Both the position numbers and the translations under genes were made by a program. Positions 51,100-60,430 of a stretch of 64,000 nt of DNA are shown here, one piece after another. A model generated the notes under the pieces. That model ran no database searches and was not told where the DNA came from. It saw only the letters and a list, made by a program, of their open reading frames with translations. The DNA is from Clostridia bacterium (GTDB lineage Bacteria; Bacillota; Clostridia; UBA1381; UBA9506), in the NCBI GenBank assembly GCA_017399695.1, contig JAFQBK010000012.1:248001-312000 (forward strand). Direction: 5' to 3'. Position 1 is the stretch's first letter. The number at the start of each line of letters is the position of its first letter.

Positions 51100-51645
51100 T
51101 TATTTCTTACCGCCGGTTTTTCCTTCCTTACGTCTGATGTGCTCATAAGAGTATTTGATACCTTTGCCCTTATACGGCTCCGGCAGTCTCTTTTCTCTTA
51201 CTTTTGCTGCGAACTCACCAACAACCTGCTTGTCAATTCCCTTAACGATGATGGTGTTCGGGTTCGGTACCTCAATCGTGATACCTTCTGCCGGCTCCAT
51301 CTCAACCGGATGGGAATAACCGAGGTTCATGAGCAGGTTTTTGCCCTGCAGCTGCGCTCTGTAACCAACGCCGTTAACTTCCAGCGTTTTTTCATAGCCT
51401 TCTGTAACACCAACAATCATATTGTTCAACAGTGTTCTGGTAAGACCGTGAAGCGCTTTGTGTGCTTTTATTTCAGAAGGACGAGTAACGTTAATCTCGC
51501 TGCCCTCCTGTTTAATTACCATATCAGGATGTAATTCCTTTGTAAGTGTACCTTTCGGTCCTTTTACCGTGATGACATTGCCGTCAGCAATTTTAACATC
51601 AACACCGGCCGGAACCGTAATTGGCATTCTTCCAATTCTGGACAC
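51100..51645 (-). CDS. rplF: 50S ribosomal protein L6 (GTG start)
   Basis: 181 residues from GTG 51645 ([18 protein letters not shown]), with AAGGAGGTG (complement of 51652-51660) six bases upstream. The longer frame from 51654 overlaps this site. The C-terminal [27 protein letters not shown] is typical. It binds near the factor-binding stalk. Confidence 0.96.
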   Translation of the reverse strand: MSRIGRMPITVPAGVDVKIADGNVITVKGPKGTLTKELHPDMVIKQEGSEINVTRPSEIKAHKALHGLTRTLLNNMIVGVTEGYEKTLEVNGVGYRAQLQGKNLLMNLGYSHPVEMEPAEGITIEVPNPNTIIVKGIDKQVVGEFAAKVREKRLPEPYKGKGIKYSYEHIRRKEGKTGGKK

Positions 51646-51679
51646 TGCTTGCACCTCCTTAAAGTCTCGCTTATTTTAA

Positions 51680-52075
51680 TTACCAAACAAACGCCAGCAC
51701 TTCGCCGCCAACGTTTTCTTTTCTGGCTTTCTTATCGGTCATGATACCCTTAGAAGTAGAGATAATCGCGATACCCAAGCCACGGAGCACCTGCGGAAGC
51801 TCATCTTTACTCTTGTAAATTCTGAGGCCCGGCTTTGACACTCTCTTAATACCGGAAATAACTTTTTCTTTGCCGGCATATTTAAGGGCGATGCGAATAA
51901 CACCCTGTTTGCCATCATCGATGACCTGATAGTTCTTTATATATCCTTCCTCTAATAAGATCTCGGCAATAGCCTTTTTCATATTAGACGCAGGAACGTC
52001 TACAGAAACGTGTTTCGCAGAGTTTGCATTTCTGATTCTAGTAAGCATATCTGCAATAGGATCGGTTGTCTGCAT
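51680..52075 (-). CDS. rpsH: 30S ribosomal protein S8
   Basis: 131 residues: [21 protein letters not shown] at the start and the conserved end [25 protein letters not shown] 52075 is preceded by GGAAGGAGG; the six extra codons up to 52093 overlap that site. S8 binds the central domain of 16S rRNA. Confidence 0.98.
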   Translation of the reverse strand: MQTTDPIADMLTRIRNANSAKHVSVDVPASNMKKAIAEILLEEGYIKNYQVIDDGKQGVIRIALKYAGKEKVISGIKRVSKPGLRIYKSKDELPQVLRGLGIAIISTSKGIMTDKKARKENVGGEVLAFVW

Positions 52076-52112
52076 GAAAGTACCTCCTTCCAAAATGTTT
52101 ACGAATCGTATT

Positions 52113-52298
52113 TTACCAGCTAGCCTTTTTCACGCCCGGGATCTGACCTTTGTAAGCCAGTTCACGGAAACAGATACGGCAGATGCCGAACTTTCTGAGG
52201 TAGGCATGAGGTCTACCACAGATTTTACATCTGTTGTATTGTCTGGTGCTGAACTTAGGCGTCTGCTGCTGTTTGTGGACCATAGCTTTCTTAGCCAT
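52113..52298 (-). CDS. rpsZ: 30S ribosomal protein S14 type Z
   Basis: 61 residues with the zinc motif [20 protein letters not shown] (two C-x2-C pairs), so it is the zinc-dependent short S14. A second zinc-free form may exist elsewhere. Between rplE and rpsH. Confidence 0.98.
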   Translation of the reverse strand: MAKKAMVHKQQQTPKFSTRQYNRCKICGRPHAYLRKFGICRICFRELAYKGQIPGVKKASW

Positions 52299-52314
52299 AA
52301 ATTCTCCTCCTTAA

Positions 52315-52854
52315 TTACTTCGCAAACGGAGCGCCCATCAGGGTCAGAAGCTCTCTTGCTTCCTCATCCGTTTTAGCGGTCGTAACCATAATAATATCCA
52401 TACCTCTGATTTTGTCGATCTTGTCGTAGTCGATTTCCGGGAAAATCAGCTGTTCTTTGACACCAACAGAGTAGTTACCTCTGCCGTCAAAGGAGTTTGC
52501 GCTGATACCACGGAAGTCTCTTACACGCGGCAGAGCCACGTTAAAGAATCTATCCAAGAATTCATACATCTTTTCGCCACGAAGAGTTACTTTGCAGCCA
52601 ATCGGCATACCTTCTCTTAATTTGAAAGCAGCAACACTCTTCTTTGCTTTCGTGATGACCGGTTTCTGACCGGTGATAGCAGCCAAATCGCCTACTGCAC
52701 TTTCCAGTGCCTTTGCGTTTTCTTTGGCTTCACCGCAGCCGATGTTAACGATAATCTTCTCGAGCTTCGGGATCTGCATCACGCTTTTATATCCGAACTT
52801 CTCCATAAGAGCCGGAGCAACTTCTTTGCTATATTTTTCCTGCAATCTAGCCAT
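52315..52854 (-). CDS. rplE: 50S ribosomal protein L5
   Basis: 179 residues with [44 protein letters not shown] and the C-terminal [20 protein letters not shown]. Binds 5S rRNA and the P-site tRNA. Confidence 0.98.
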   Translation of the reverse strand: MARLQEKYSKEVAPALMEKFGYKSVMQIPKLEKIIVNIGCGEAKENAKALESAVGDLAAITGQKPVITKAKKSVAAFKLREGMPIGCKVTLRGEKMYEFLDRFFNVALPRVRDFRGISANSFDGRGNYSVGVKEQLIFPEIDYDKIDKIRGMDIIMVTTAKTDEEARELLTLMGAPFAK

Positions 52855-52883
52855 TCGCTTGTACTACCTCCTTCTTGCAAAAA

Positions 52884-53207
52884 TTAGTCGTTATATACTT
52901 CTCCGCACTTTTTGCAGTATCTAACTTTTTCTCCGTTATCCAGTACTTTGCGGGCAATTCTTGTTGCCTTTCCGCATTTAGAGCAGATGTTCATAACATT
53001 GGACGCGTCGATGGCAGCTTCCTGCTTGATGATACCACCGGTCTGTCCCTGCTGTCTCGGCTTCTTGTGCTTGGTTGCTACTGCAACGCCTTCAACAATC
53101 GCCTTTCCGCTCTCCGGCATGACCTGGATGACCTTGCCTTTTTTGCCTTTATCCTTACCGGAAATTACAACTACTTCATCTCCGGATTTAATGTGCATCT
53201 TAGCCAA
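52884..53207 (-). CDS. rplX: 50S ribosomal protein L24 (TTG start)
   Basis: 107 residues from TTG 53207 (AKMHIKSGDEVVVISGKDKGKKG), with AAGGAGGTG (complement of 53214-53222) six bases upstream; the GTG at 53216 is inside this site and ATG 53198 would leave 15 bases. KOW domain at the start. The C-terminus carries four cysteines in two C-x2-C pairs (CSKCG, CKKCG), a possible zinc ribbon. Confidence 0.93.
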   Translation of the reverse strand: MAKMHIKSGDEVVVISGKDKGKKGKVIQVMPESGKAIVEGVAVATKHKKPRQQGQTGGIIKQEAAIDASNVMNICSKCGKATRIARKVLDNGEKVRYCKKCGEVYND

Positions 53208-53255
53208 TTTCGGCACCTCCTTATGGGATGACCCATGTGTTATAGAAGTTAATTC

Positions 53256-53624
53256 TTACAGAACCTCAGGAGCCAAAGAAAGAATCTTCATGTACTCTTT
53301 CTCTCTGAGTTCTCTTGCGACAGGTCCGAAAATACGGGTACCTCTCGGGTTTTTATCATCTCTGATAATAACAGCTGCGTTTTCATCAAACTTGATGTAG
53401 GTACCGTCATTACGTCTAACGCCGGATACCGAACGGACAACGACAGCTTTAACAACGTCGCCTTTTTTTACAACGCCGCCGGGCGTTGCTTTTTTAACTG
53501 AAGCAACGATAACGTCGCCGATTGCCGCATATCTTCTCTTAGAACCGCCTAAGATTCTGATGCACATCAGCTCTTTTGCGCCGGTGTTATCAGCAACCTT
53601 CAAAAGCGTTTGCTGTTGAATCAT
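53256..53624 (-). CDS. rplN: 50S ribosomal protein L14
   Basis: 122 residues: [26 protein letters not shown] and the conserved [31 protein letters not shown]. It lies at the subunit interface. Between rpsQ and rplX. Confidence 0.98.
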   Translation of the reverse strand: MIQQQTLLKVADNTGAKELMCIRILGGSKRRYAAIGDVIVASVKKATPGGVVKKGDVVKAVVVRSVSGVRRNDGTYIKFDENAAVIIRDDKNPRGTRIFGPVARELREKEYMKILSLAPEVL

Positions 53625-53647
53625 TTGGTTACCCTCCTATTCAAAAA

Positions 53648-53902
53648 TTACTGCGCTTTTTCAACGATACTAACCAGTCTCCATCTCTTGTCCTTCGACA
53701 GCGGGCGGGTCTCCATAACCAACACTCTGTCGCCGATGTTGCACTCATTTCTCTCGTCATGCGCTTTCAGTTTATACGTTCTCTTTACGATTTTTCCGTA
53801 AAGCGGATGTTTTACATTATACTCAATTGCAACGACGATGGTTTTGTCCATCTTGTTGCTGACAACCTTACCGGTTCTCTGCTTTCTAAAGTTACGCTCC
53901 AA
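53648..53902 (-). CDS. rpsQ: 30S ribosomal protein S17 (TTG start)
   Basis: 84 residues from TTG 53902 ([20 protein letters not shown]), with GAAGGAGTG upstream at seven bases of spacing. OB-fold protein with [23 protein letters not shown] and the end [14 protein letters not shown]. No ATG is near that would give a full protein. Confidence 0.95.
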   Translation of the reverse strand: MERNFRKQRTGKVVSNKMDKTIVVAIEYNVKHPLYGKIVKRTYKLKAHDERNECNIGDRVLVMETRPLSKDKRWRLVSIVEKAQ

Positions 53903-53938
53903 TTCGTTTCACTCCTTCCAAGCATTGTACACTCTTAA

Positions 53939-54142
53939 TTAGTTTGCAGCCTTTTCGAGCTTTCTCTGAACCATTACCGTCTTGATTCTGGCAATCGATT
54001 TCTTTACCTCGGCAATCCTCATCGGATTTTCGAGCTGATTGGTTGCGTTTTGAAATCTGAGGTTAAAGAGCTCTTTTTTCAGGTCAGCAAGAGTGCTTTC
54101 CAATTCAACATCCGTGAAATCACGAATTTCATTCACTTTCAT
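53939..54142 (-). CDS. rpmC: 50S ribosomal protein L29
   Basis: 67 residues: [20 protein letters not shown] and [23 protein letters not shown] 54142 has GGAGGG upstream; the in-frame extension to 54214 lies inside rplP and was rejected. It is near the exit tunnel. Confidence 0.97.
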   Translation of the reverse strand: MKVNEIRDFTDVELESTLADLKKELFNLRFQNATNQLENPMRIAEVKKSIARIKTVMVQRKLEKAAN

Positions 54143-54146
54143 GTGC

Positions 54147-54572
54147 TTAACCCTCCATTTCTTCGGCCTCACGGGATACAAACTTACATTTAACCGGAAG
54201 TTTGTGGCTAGCAAGACGCATAGCTTCTCTTGCTATTTCCTCTGAAACGCCATCAATTTCGAATAATACTCTTCCCGGCTTAACAACTGCAACCCAGTAC
54301 TCCGGAGAACCTTTACCGGAACCCATACGAGTTTCGGCCGGCTTTTCGGTAACCGGCTTGTCAGGGAAGATCTTAATCCAAACCTGTCCGCCTCTCTTGA
54401 TATAACGAGTCATTGCAATACGGGCAGCCTCAATCTGGTTGCTGGTAATCCAGGACGGCTCTAATGCCTGCAGACCGAACTTACCGTAAGTCAGCGTGTT
54501 ACCGCGAGTTGCGGTACCTTTCATTCTGCCGCGCATAACTCTTCTGTATTTTACTCTTTTAGGCAATAACAT
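54147..54572 (-). CDS. rplP: 50S ribosomal protein L16
   Basis: 141 residues: [23 protein letters not shown] and [28 protein letters not shown] (in pieces). It supports the A-site tRNA. Four bases before rpmC and three after rpsC. Confidence 0.98.
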   Translation of the reverse strand: MLLPKRVKYRRVMRGRMKGTATRGNTLTYGKFGLQALEPSWITSNQIEAARIAMTRYIKRGGQVWIKIFPDKPVTEKPAETRMGSGKGSPEYWVAVVKPGRVLFEIDGVSEEIAREAMRLASHKLPVKCKFVSREAEEMEG

Positions 54573-54575
54573 GAC

Positions 54576-55238
54576 TTATTTACCCCCCGTCTTCTGATTC
54601 TTTTTGCTTTCGGGAAGGATTTCACCCTTATAAATCCAAACTTTAACACCAATCTTACCATAGGTGGTGTTTGCTTCCCAGAAACCGTAGTCGATATCTG
54701 CACGCAAAGTCTGGAGCGGAATCGTTCCCTCATGATAATGTTCGCTTCTAGCGATTTCAGCACCGCCCAAACGACCGCTACAGCTGGTTTTGATACCCTT
54801 AGCGCCCAGCTTCATAGCGCGACCCATAACGGACTTCATAGCTTTACGGAAGGAAATTCTTCTTTCCAGCTGAGATGCGATGTTCTCTGCAACGAGCTGT
54901 GCATCAACATCAGGCTGCTTCACTTCCTCAATGTTTAAAGCTACGCTTTTGCCGGTCAGGTCCTCGAGCTGCTTCTTCACCTTATCAATTTCGCTACCGC
55001 CGCGACCGATAATGATACCCGGCTTCGCTGCGAAGATATTAACTCTGATTCTCTTGGCAGTACGTTCAATTTCCACTTTGGAAATACCTGCCGGGAACAG
55101 TAATTTCTTCAGAAATTCTCTGATTTTATAGTCTTCTACCAAAAGGTCGCCAAAGTCCTGGTCATTTGCAAACCATCTGGAATCCCAGTCCTTAATGACA
55201 CCTACTCTTAATCCATGCGGATGTACTTTCTGACCCAA
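54576..55238 (-). CDS. rpsC: 30S ribosomal protein S3
   Basis: 220 residues with [21 protein letters not shown] at the start, the KH motif [15 protein letters not shown] and the C-terminal [15 protein letters not shown]. Part of the mRNA entry helicase of the 30S subunit. Confidence 0.98.
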   Translation of the reverse strand: MGQKVHPHGLRVGVIKDWDSRWFANDQDFGDLLVEDYKIREFLKKLLFPAGISKVEIERTAKRIRVNIFAAKPGIIIGRGGSEIDKVKKQLEDLTGKSVALNIEEVKQPDVDAQLVAENIASQLERRISFRKAMKSVMGRAMKLGAKGIKTSCSGRLGGAEIARSEHYHEGTIPLQTLRADIDYGFWEANTTYGKIGVKVWIYKGEILPESKKNQKTGGK

Positions 55239-55258
55239 TCTCCTTACCTCCTTCTCTA

Positions 55259-55597
55259 TTAATCTTCTTTTTCCTTAAGCACGATAGTGATGTGGCTGGT
55301 GCGCTTTCTGATACGGAACGCACGACCCTGTGCTCTCGGACGGATGCGCTTTAATGTCGGTCCCTGGTTTGCAAAAACCTCCGAAACATACAGCTTGTTT
55401 ACATCCATGTTGTGATTGTTTTCTGCATTCGCCATAGCGGACTCTAACAGCTTAACCAAAAGTTCACTTGCAGCTTTCGGAGTCTGCTTTAAGATACCCA
55501 TAGCAACAGCTACAGGCTTGTTGCGAATCATATCTATTACGATTTTAACTTTTCTTGAAGAAATACGAGCATAACTTAATTTCGCTCTTGCTTCCAC
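55259..55597 (-). CDS. rplV: 50S ribosomal protein L22
   Basis: 112 residues: [20 protein letters not shown] and the long hairpin [20 protein letters not shown], which lines the exit tunnel and is where macrolide resistance changes occur; the sequence looks wild type. Confidence 0.98.
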   Translation of the reverse strand: MEARAKLSYARISSRKVKIVIDMIRNKPVAVAMGILKQTPKAASELLVKLLESAMANAENNHNMDVNKLYVSEVFANQGPTLKRIRPRAQGRAFRIRKRTSHITIVLKEKED

Positions 55598-55629
55598 TTC
55601 TGTTTCCTCCTCTCTAAAAAGGATAATAA

Positions 55630-55905
55630 TTATCTGCCGGAAGTCTTGTTGCCGGCGTGTCCTTTATACGTACGGGTGGGAGCAAACTCACCCAGCTTGT
55701 GTCCTACCATGTCCTCAGTAACAAACACCGGAACGTGTTTTCTACCATCATGGACAGCGATTGTATGACCTACCATTTCAGGGAAGATGGTAGAGCTTCT
55801 GGACCAGGTCTTAACGACTCTTTTTTCATTTGCTTCGTTCATCTTGACAATCTTAGACATCAAGCTTTCTGCAACGAAAGGTCCTTTTTTAACGGATCTG
55901 CTCAT
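55630..55905 (-). CDS. rpsS: 30S ribosomal protein S19
   Basis: 91 residues: [47 protein letters not shown] (in part) and the end [17 protein letters not shown]. In the head of the 30S subunit with S13. Confidence 0.98.
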   Translation of the reverse strand: MSRSVKKGPFVAESLMSKIVKMNEANEKRVVKTWSRSSTIFPEMVGHTIAVHDGRKHVPVFVTEDMVGHKLGEFAPTRTYKGHAGNKTSGR

Positions 55906-55970
55906 TTTTTAGCCTCCTTTGCGCTAATGTTGTCTCGGGCTTTGCCCGGACATTCCGCATGAAACGCGTA

Positions 55971-56804
55971 TTATTTATCGTTTCTTCTCTTTACAATGAA
56001 CTTGTCATTGACGTTCTTTTTCTTTCTGGTCTTAAGACCTAAAGCAGGCTTACCCCAAGGAGTAACCGGTGTCGGACGTCCGATCGGGGACTTACCTTCA
56101 CCACCACCGTGCGGGTGGTCACACGGGTTCATAACAGAACCTCTGACCGTCGGTCTCCAGCCCATGTGGCGTTTTCTACCGGCTTTACCGATGGAAACAT
56201 TCTCATGGTCTAAGTTACCAATCTGACCGATGGTAGCCATGCAGTTCATACGGATTAAGCGAACTTCGCCGGAAGGAAGTCTTACCTGCGCGTAGTCGCC
56301 TTCTTTAGCCATCAGCTGTGCAGCAGCGCCGGCAGTTCTTACTAACTGACCGCCTTTGCCCGGCATGAGCTCGATGTTGTGAATCAAGGTACCAACCGGG
56401 ATGAACTGAATCTGCATTGCGTTACCCGGCTTAATGTCTGCGCCATTCGGATCAGTAACCAAAACTGCGCCATCGGTTACACCGTTCGGAGCGAGGAAGT
56501 ATCTCTTTTCGCCATCCTCATACTGAACCAGTGCAATGTTTGCGCTGCGGTTCGGGTCGTACTCGATACCGATTACGGTAGCAGCACCAATCTTATTTCT
56601 CTTGAAATCGATGATTCTGTATTTTCTCTTGTTTCCGCCGCCTCTGTGTCTAACGGTGATTCTGCCGTAAGAGTTTCTGCCGGCCGATTTGTTAATCGTC
56701 TCGAGCAAGGAACGCTCAGGTTCATGCTTCGTGATTTCTGAGAAATCAGAAACCGTCATAAATCTTCTGGCAGGAGACGTAGGATTGTATTTTTTCATTG
56801 CCAT
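55971..56804 (-). CDS. rplB: 50S ribosomal protein L2
   Basis: 277 residues with the start [20 protein letters not shown] and the highly conserved [15 protein letters not shown] region with the histidine important for peptidyl transfer. A 65-base gap to rpsS contains a small CGGGC-TTT-GCCCG hairpin. Confidence 0.98.
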   Translation of the reverse strand: MAMKKYNPTSPARRFMTVSDFSEITKHEPERSLLETINKSAGRNSYGRITVRHRGGGNKRKYRIIDFKRNKIGAATVIGIEYDPNRSANIALVQYEDGEKRYFLAPNGVTDGAVLVTDPNGADIKPGNAMQIQFIPVGTLIHNIELMPGKGGQLVRTAGAAAQLMAKEGDYAQVRLPSGEVRLIRMNCMATIGQIGNLDHENVSIGKAGRKRHMGWRPTVRGSVMNPCDHPHGGGEGKSPIGRPTPVTPWGKPALGLKTRKKKNVNDKFIVKRRNDK

Positions 56805-56884
56805 CCTTATTCACTCCTTAATAATTGTTATCGGACGCACCTATTTTTTCACCGCCGTGCATCCATAGTCATTCGCAAAACCGA

Positions 56885-57178
56885 TTACGCCATTCCTTCA
56901 AAGAATTCGATGGTCTTGCTGTCAGCAGTCAGTTTAACAACAGCCTTTTTCCAGCTTGCTCTTCTGCCTTCGTTGCGGCCCATTCTCTTCATTTTACCAA
57001 GCATATTAGCGGTGGTAACCTTCTCAACCTTAACGCCAAAGATTTCTTCAATCGCTTTTTTGATTTCGATTTTGTTTGCATCTTTCGCTACGCAGAAGGT
57101 GTACTTCTTTTCCGCAATCTGGTCCATGCTCTGCTCGGAAATGATAGGCTTAATGATGATATCATGTGCATAAGTCAT
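56885..57178 (-). CDS. rplW: 50S ribosomal protein L23
   Basis: 97 residues: [42 protein letters not shown]. It forms the docking site for trigger factor and SRP at the tunnel exit. The start overlaps the stop of rplD by one base. Confidence 0.98.
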   Translation of the reverse strand: MTYAHDIIIKPIISEQSMDQIAEKKYTFCVAKDANKIEIKKAIEEIFGVKVEKVTTANMLGKMKRMGRNEGRRASWKKAVVKLTADSKTIEFFEGMA

Positions 57179-57801
57179 TACGCATACACCTCCACTAATT
57201 TCTCAGCGGCATCTTTGGTGATGATCAGCTTGTCATGCTTTAAGAGTTCGTAAACATTCAGAGCACCAACAAACGAGGTTTCAACACCGGGGATGTTTTT
57301 CGCCGAGCGATAAACTTTTTCATCCTTTTCCGGCAATACGATTAAAGCCTTCGTATCAACCTTTAAGTTTTTAAGCATCTCTGCAATCGTCTTGGTTTTA
57401 ATTTCCTCAACTGCGATGCTATCGAGAACTAAAATTTCATTATCCAGTACTTTAGCGGAAAGAGCAGACTTAAGAGCCAGCTTCTTAACCTTCTTGTTCA
57501 CACTGGTACGGTAGTCTCTCGGCTTCGGTGCAAATACAACACCACCACCGGTCCACTGCGGGCTTCTGATGGAACCCTGACGAGCACGTCCGGTACCCTT
57601 CTGACGCCACGGCTTAATGCCGCCTCCGCGAACTTCTGCACGAGTCAACGCACTCTGTGTGCCCTGTCTCTGATTTGCCAGATAGCTTACAACAACTGTA
57701 TGAATCGCGGTTTTGTTCGGTTCAATACCGAAAACCGCTGCGTTTAATTCATAATTTCCGAGTTCTTTGCCTTCCATATTATATAAAACAGCGTTAGGCA
57801 T
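57178..57801 (-). CDS. rplD: 50S ribosomal protein L4
   Basis: 207 residues with [39 protein letters not shown] (in pieces), the extended tunnel loop. In E. coli L4 also controls the S10 operon; whether it acts on the leader seen here is unknown. Confidence 0.98.
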   Translation of the reverse strand: MPNAVLYNMEGKELGNYELNAAVFGIEPNKTAIHTVVVSYLANQRQGTQSALTRAEVRGGGIKPWRQKGTGRARQGSIRSPQWTGGGVVFAPKPRDYRTSVNKKVKKLALKSALSAKVLDNEILVLDSIAVEEIKTKTIAEMLKNLKVDTKALIVLPEKDEKVYRSAKNIPGVETSFVGALNVYELLKHDKLIITKDAAEKLVEVYA

Positions 57802-57830
57802 TTAACTTCCTCCTTTCGTCTCTGTTATTC

Positions 57831-58463
57831 TTATTTCGTCTTAACAGAATCCTTAATGATAACCATTCCGCCTTTCGGTCCCGGAACGGCACCCTTAACA
57901 GCGATAATGTTTTTCTCAGCATCCACTTTGATAACCGTGAGGTTCTGGATGGTAACCTTTTCAACACCCAAGTGTCCGGCAAGATGCTTGCCCTTCATAA
58001 CACGGGACGGTGTGGAGCAGGCGCCCATGGAACCGGGGCCTCTGTGATAACCGGAACCGTGGGTCATCGGACCTCTGTGGGTACCCCAGCGCTTGATTGT
58101 GCCGGCGTAACCTTTACCTTTGGTGATACCGGTTACATCAATGATTTCGCCTTCTGCGAATACATCAGCTTTTACTTCGTCGCCAACATTCATGTCAGCA
58201 GCGCCTTCGAGCTTAAATTCCTTTAAGTACTTCATATAAGCAGTACCTGCTTTTTTGAAGTGACCCTGCATCGGCTTCGTGGTATGTTTTTCTTTCTTTT
58301 CGTCAAAGCCCAACTGAACTGCGGTATAGCCGTCGTTTTCGTCGGTCTTCTTCTGCGTTACTCTGCACGGACCTGCTTCAATGACGGTAACGGGAATCAA
58401 AACGCCGTTCTCGTCAAAAAGCTGAGTCATGCCGAGCTTTTTGCCTAAAATTGCTTTTTTCAT
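57831..58463 (-). CDS. rplC: 50S ribosomal protein L3
   Basis: 210 residues: KKAILGKKLGMTQLFDENG, GSGYHRGPGSMGACSTPSRV. ATG 58463 has TAGGAGGTG upstream; the 16-residue frame extension to 58511 has no homology. It starts 50S assembly. A 124-base gap to rpsJ holds a perfect CGTTTCG-TG-CGAAACG hairpin (58548-58563). Confidence 0.98.
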   Translation of the reverse strand: MKKAILGKKLGMTQLFDENGVLIPVTVIEAGPCRVTQKKTDENDGYTAVQLGFDEKKEKHTTKPMQGHFKKAGTAYMKYLKEFKLEGAADMNVGDEVKADVFAEGEIIDVTGITKGKGYAGTIKRWGTHRGPMTHGSGYHRGPGSMGACSTPSRVMKGKHLAGHLGVEKVTIQNLTVIKVDAEKNIIAVKGAVPGPKGGMVIIKDSVKTK

Positions 58464-58587
58464 AAAAGCACCTCCTAAAATGGTTATTGGTTCACTCTTT
58501 CGAATGAACATGACCCCGCCCTATGGGCAGGTGCCCTTGCCAAGCCTCGTTTCGTGCGAAACGAATTCGCCGTCGTCAGCTTGCTGA

Positions 58588-58902
58588 TTAATATTTCATC
58601 TCGATATCAACGCCAGCCGGCAGCTCGATGCGCATGAGTGCATCAACGGTCTTCTGGGTCGGCAGCAAGATGTCAATCAATCTTTTGTGTGTTCTCATCT
58701 CGAACTGCTCTCTGGAATCCTTGTACTTATGAACAGCTCTTAAGATAGTAACAACTTCCTTCTTGGTCGGCAGCGGAATCGGTCCGGAGACCTTTGCTCC
58801 CGTTCTCTTAGCGGTTTCTACGATCTTTTCGGCAGACTGATCGAGAAGTACATGGTCATAAGCTTTCAGTCGAATTCTGATTTTCTGTGTTGCTTGTGCC
58901 AT
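58588..58902 (-). CDS. rpsJ: 30S ribosomal protein S10 (NusE)
   Basis: 104 residues: [44 protein letters not shown] and [20 protein letters not shown]. It also serves in transcription antitermination with NusB. It is the first gene of the ribosomal superoperon. AAGGAGG precedes the ATG. Confidence 0.98.
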   Translation of the reverse strand: MAQATQKIRIRLKAYDHVLLDQSAEKIVETAKRTGAKVSGPIPLPTKKEVVTILRAVHKYKDSREQFEMRTHKRLIDILLPTQKTVDALMRIELPAGVDIEMKY

Positions 58903-59243
58903 TTCTTTTCCTCCTTACTGATTTTTAATGTCTGTGATGCATTCCGACTTTTCCGTCGGCTTTCGAACATGAAACGACAGTTAAAATTGCATACACTCTG
59001 CCGGGCGTTTCATAATCGCCCATAAATAAAACCCAAAAATAACAATATTTCTGGGCTAAAAGAGGTACAAATCGCCAATCATAAGCGCACAAAAGGCCAA
59101 AAGCGCATAGTTATCCTATCCGCTGCCAGTTGTGTTCTATATCTTAGCGTGACTCTGTCGCCCGGTTTCAAGAATCGGACATTCTCCATGGAAAAACCCG
59201 CATCTGCGGCAACCTCCCACTTCATCGTATGCCATGTCACAGC
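58903..59243 (-). promoter_or_regulatory. Long leader of the S10 operon
   Basis: About 340 bases lie between the predicted start of transcription (near 59243) and rpsJ without a gene. Hairpins seen in the RNA sense include the terminator-like one at 59024-59055, a GGGCG/CGCCC stem (59003-59021) and a stretch CACAACTGGCAGCGGATAGG near the middle that looks conserved in type. This suggests an autogenous or attenuation control. I do not recognise a named leader family. Confidence 0.6.
59024..59055 (-). terminator. Attenuator-like hairpin in the S10 leader
   Basis: On the minus strand CCCAGAAATA and TATTTTTGGG form a 10-bp stem (one G-U pair) with a TTGT loop, followed by TTTTATTT. It lies within the leader, about 190 bases after the start of transcription, so it could stop transcripts before rpsJ unless an alternative fold wins. 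Confidence 0.6.
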
Positions 59244-59249
59244 CCTTAC

Positions 59250-59278
59250 ATTTTACACTATATTCTTTATAAATGCAA
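59250..59278 (-). promoter_or_regulatory. Promoter of the S10-spc-alpha operon
   Basis: On the minus strand TTGCAT (59278-59273), a 17-base spacer and TAAAAT (59255-59250). Confidence 0.7.
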
Positions 59279-59359
59279 GCTTTTTCGCAAAAAAGGCGCA
59301 AAAAATATTTCACAAACTTTTACGCCGTTTTTCTATGTTTTTTGTGCAATTTGCTCATA

Positions 59360-59388
59360 GTGACATTTCTTCCTGTTTGCGCTATAAT
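59360..59388 (+). promoter_or_regulatory. Promoter of the pseudouridine synthase gene
   Basis: GTGACA (59360-59365), a 17-base spacer and TATAAT (59383-59388), followed by AAAGGGGA before the ATG at 59443. It diverges from the S10 promoter. Confidence 0.75.
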
Positions 59389-59442
59389 ATATTATATATA
59401 AAAGGAAGAAACTCCGACCAAACCACGATAAAGGGGAACGCA

Positions 59443-60396
59443 ATGAGAACAGTAACCGTAAACAAAAATGATGCCGGCCAGCGCATCGATAAGTTTCTTA
59501 CGAAATTTTTGCCCTCAATGCCGCAAAGCCTGATTTATAAGTCTCTGCGCAAAAAGCGGGTGAAAATCAACGGAAAGCGCGCAGGCGAACAGGATATCCT
59601 GTCCGCCGGCGATGTACTTGAGCTTTATATCAACGATGAGTTCTTCGACACTCCCACGCCCGAGGAGGCATTTACTAAAATCCGCACCCCCAAGGTGAAT
59701 GTTGTGTACGAAGACGAAAATATTCTCCTTGCCGATAAGCCGCAGGGAATGGTTGTGCACTCCGACGACAAAGAATCCATCAATACACTGATTGCGCACA
59801 TCCAGGCATACCTCCTGCAAAAAGGAGAATATAACCCGAAAGATGAGCATAGCTTCGCCCCGGCGCTCTGTAACCGCATCGACCGCAATACCCGCGGCAT
59901 CGTCATTGCCGCCAAAAATGCAGAGGCGCTTCGCATCCTGAATGAAAAAATTAAAACCAAAGAGGTGCGAAAGTTCTACCAATGTATCGTCTGCGGCATC
60001 CCGAAACAAAAAAATGATACGCTGACTTCTTATATGAAGAAAGACGCGGCAAATAACCTGGTGAAAGTCTATGACCATCCTGTGCCGGATGCCAAGACCG
60101 CCATTACCAAATACGCGGTGAAAAAGGCCTACCAAAAGCACGCCCTCTTGGAAATCGAGCTGATTACCGGACGGACGCACCAAATCCGTGCGCAAATGTC
60201 CGCCATCGGCCACCCCCTATTGGGCGACGGCAAATACGGCACCTGGGGAAACGCTCCCCTCTTAAAACAACAGGCACTCTGCTCCTACCGCCTGCGTTTT
60301 GAGTTTGCAAGTGACGCAGGGCTACTTAACTACTTAAACGGAAAAGAGTTCTCTATCCGCCCCGTCGACTTTGGCGTACCGACAGAAAAGTTGTAA
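59443..60396 (+). CDS. RluC/RluD-family 23S rRNA pseudouridine synthase
   Basis: 317 residues. An N-terminal S4 RNA-binding domain (AGQRIDKFLTKFLPSMPQSLIYKSLRKKRVKING, in pieces) is followed by the catalytic domain with catalytic Asp147 in CNRIDRNTRG and the motif TGRTHQIRAQMSAIGHPLLGDGKYG. The order of domains and the IDRNTRG variant fit the RluC subgroup (23S positions 955, 2504, 2580 in E. coli), but the target cannot be fixed. ATG 59443 has AAAGGGGA upstream; the frame is open back to 59149 without homology. Confidence 0.92.
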   Translation: MRTVTVNKNDAGQRIDKFLTKFLPSMPQSLIYKSLRKKRVKINGKRAGEQDILSAGDVLELYINDEFFDTPTPEEAFTKIRTPKVNVVYEDENILLADKPQGMVVHSDDKESINTLIAHIQAYLLQKGEYNPKDEHSFAPALCNRIDRNTRGIVIAAKNAEALRILNEKIKTKEVRKFYQCIVCGIPKQKNDTLTSYMKKDAANNLVKVYDHPVPDAKTAITKYAVKKAYQKHALLEIELITGRTHQIRAQMSAIGHPLLGDGKYGTWGNAPLLKQQALCSYRLRFEFASDAGLLNYLNGKEFSIRPVDFGVPTEKL

Positions 60397-60430
60397 AAAG
60401 AGCTGCGATGAAACATCGCAGCTCTTTTTT
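60396..60430. terminator. Bidirectional terminator between rluC-type gene and mltG
   Basis: A perfect 15-bp stem, AAAAGAGCTGCGATG (60396-60410) with its inverse (60414-60428), loop AAA, ending in T on the plus side and an A run on the left for minus transcripts. It serves both convergent genes. Confidence 0.95.

Noticed and set aside
59149-59442. N-terminal extension of the pseudouridine synthase frame
   Set aside because: It overlaps both divergent promoters and shows no homology; the S4 domain starts at 59443 behind AAAGGGGA.
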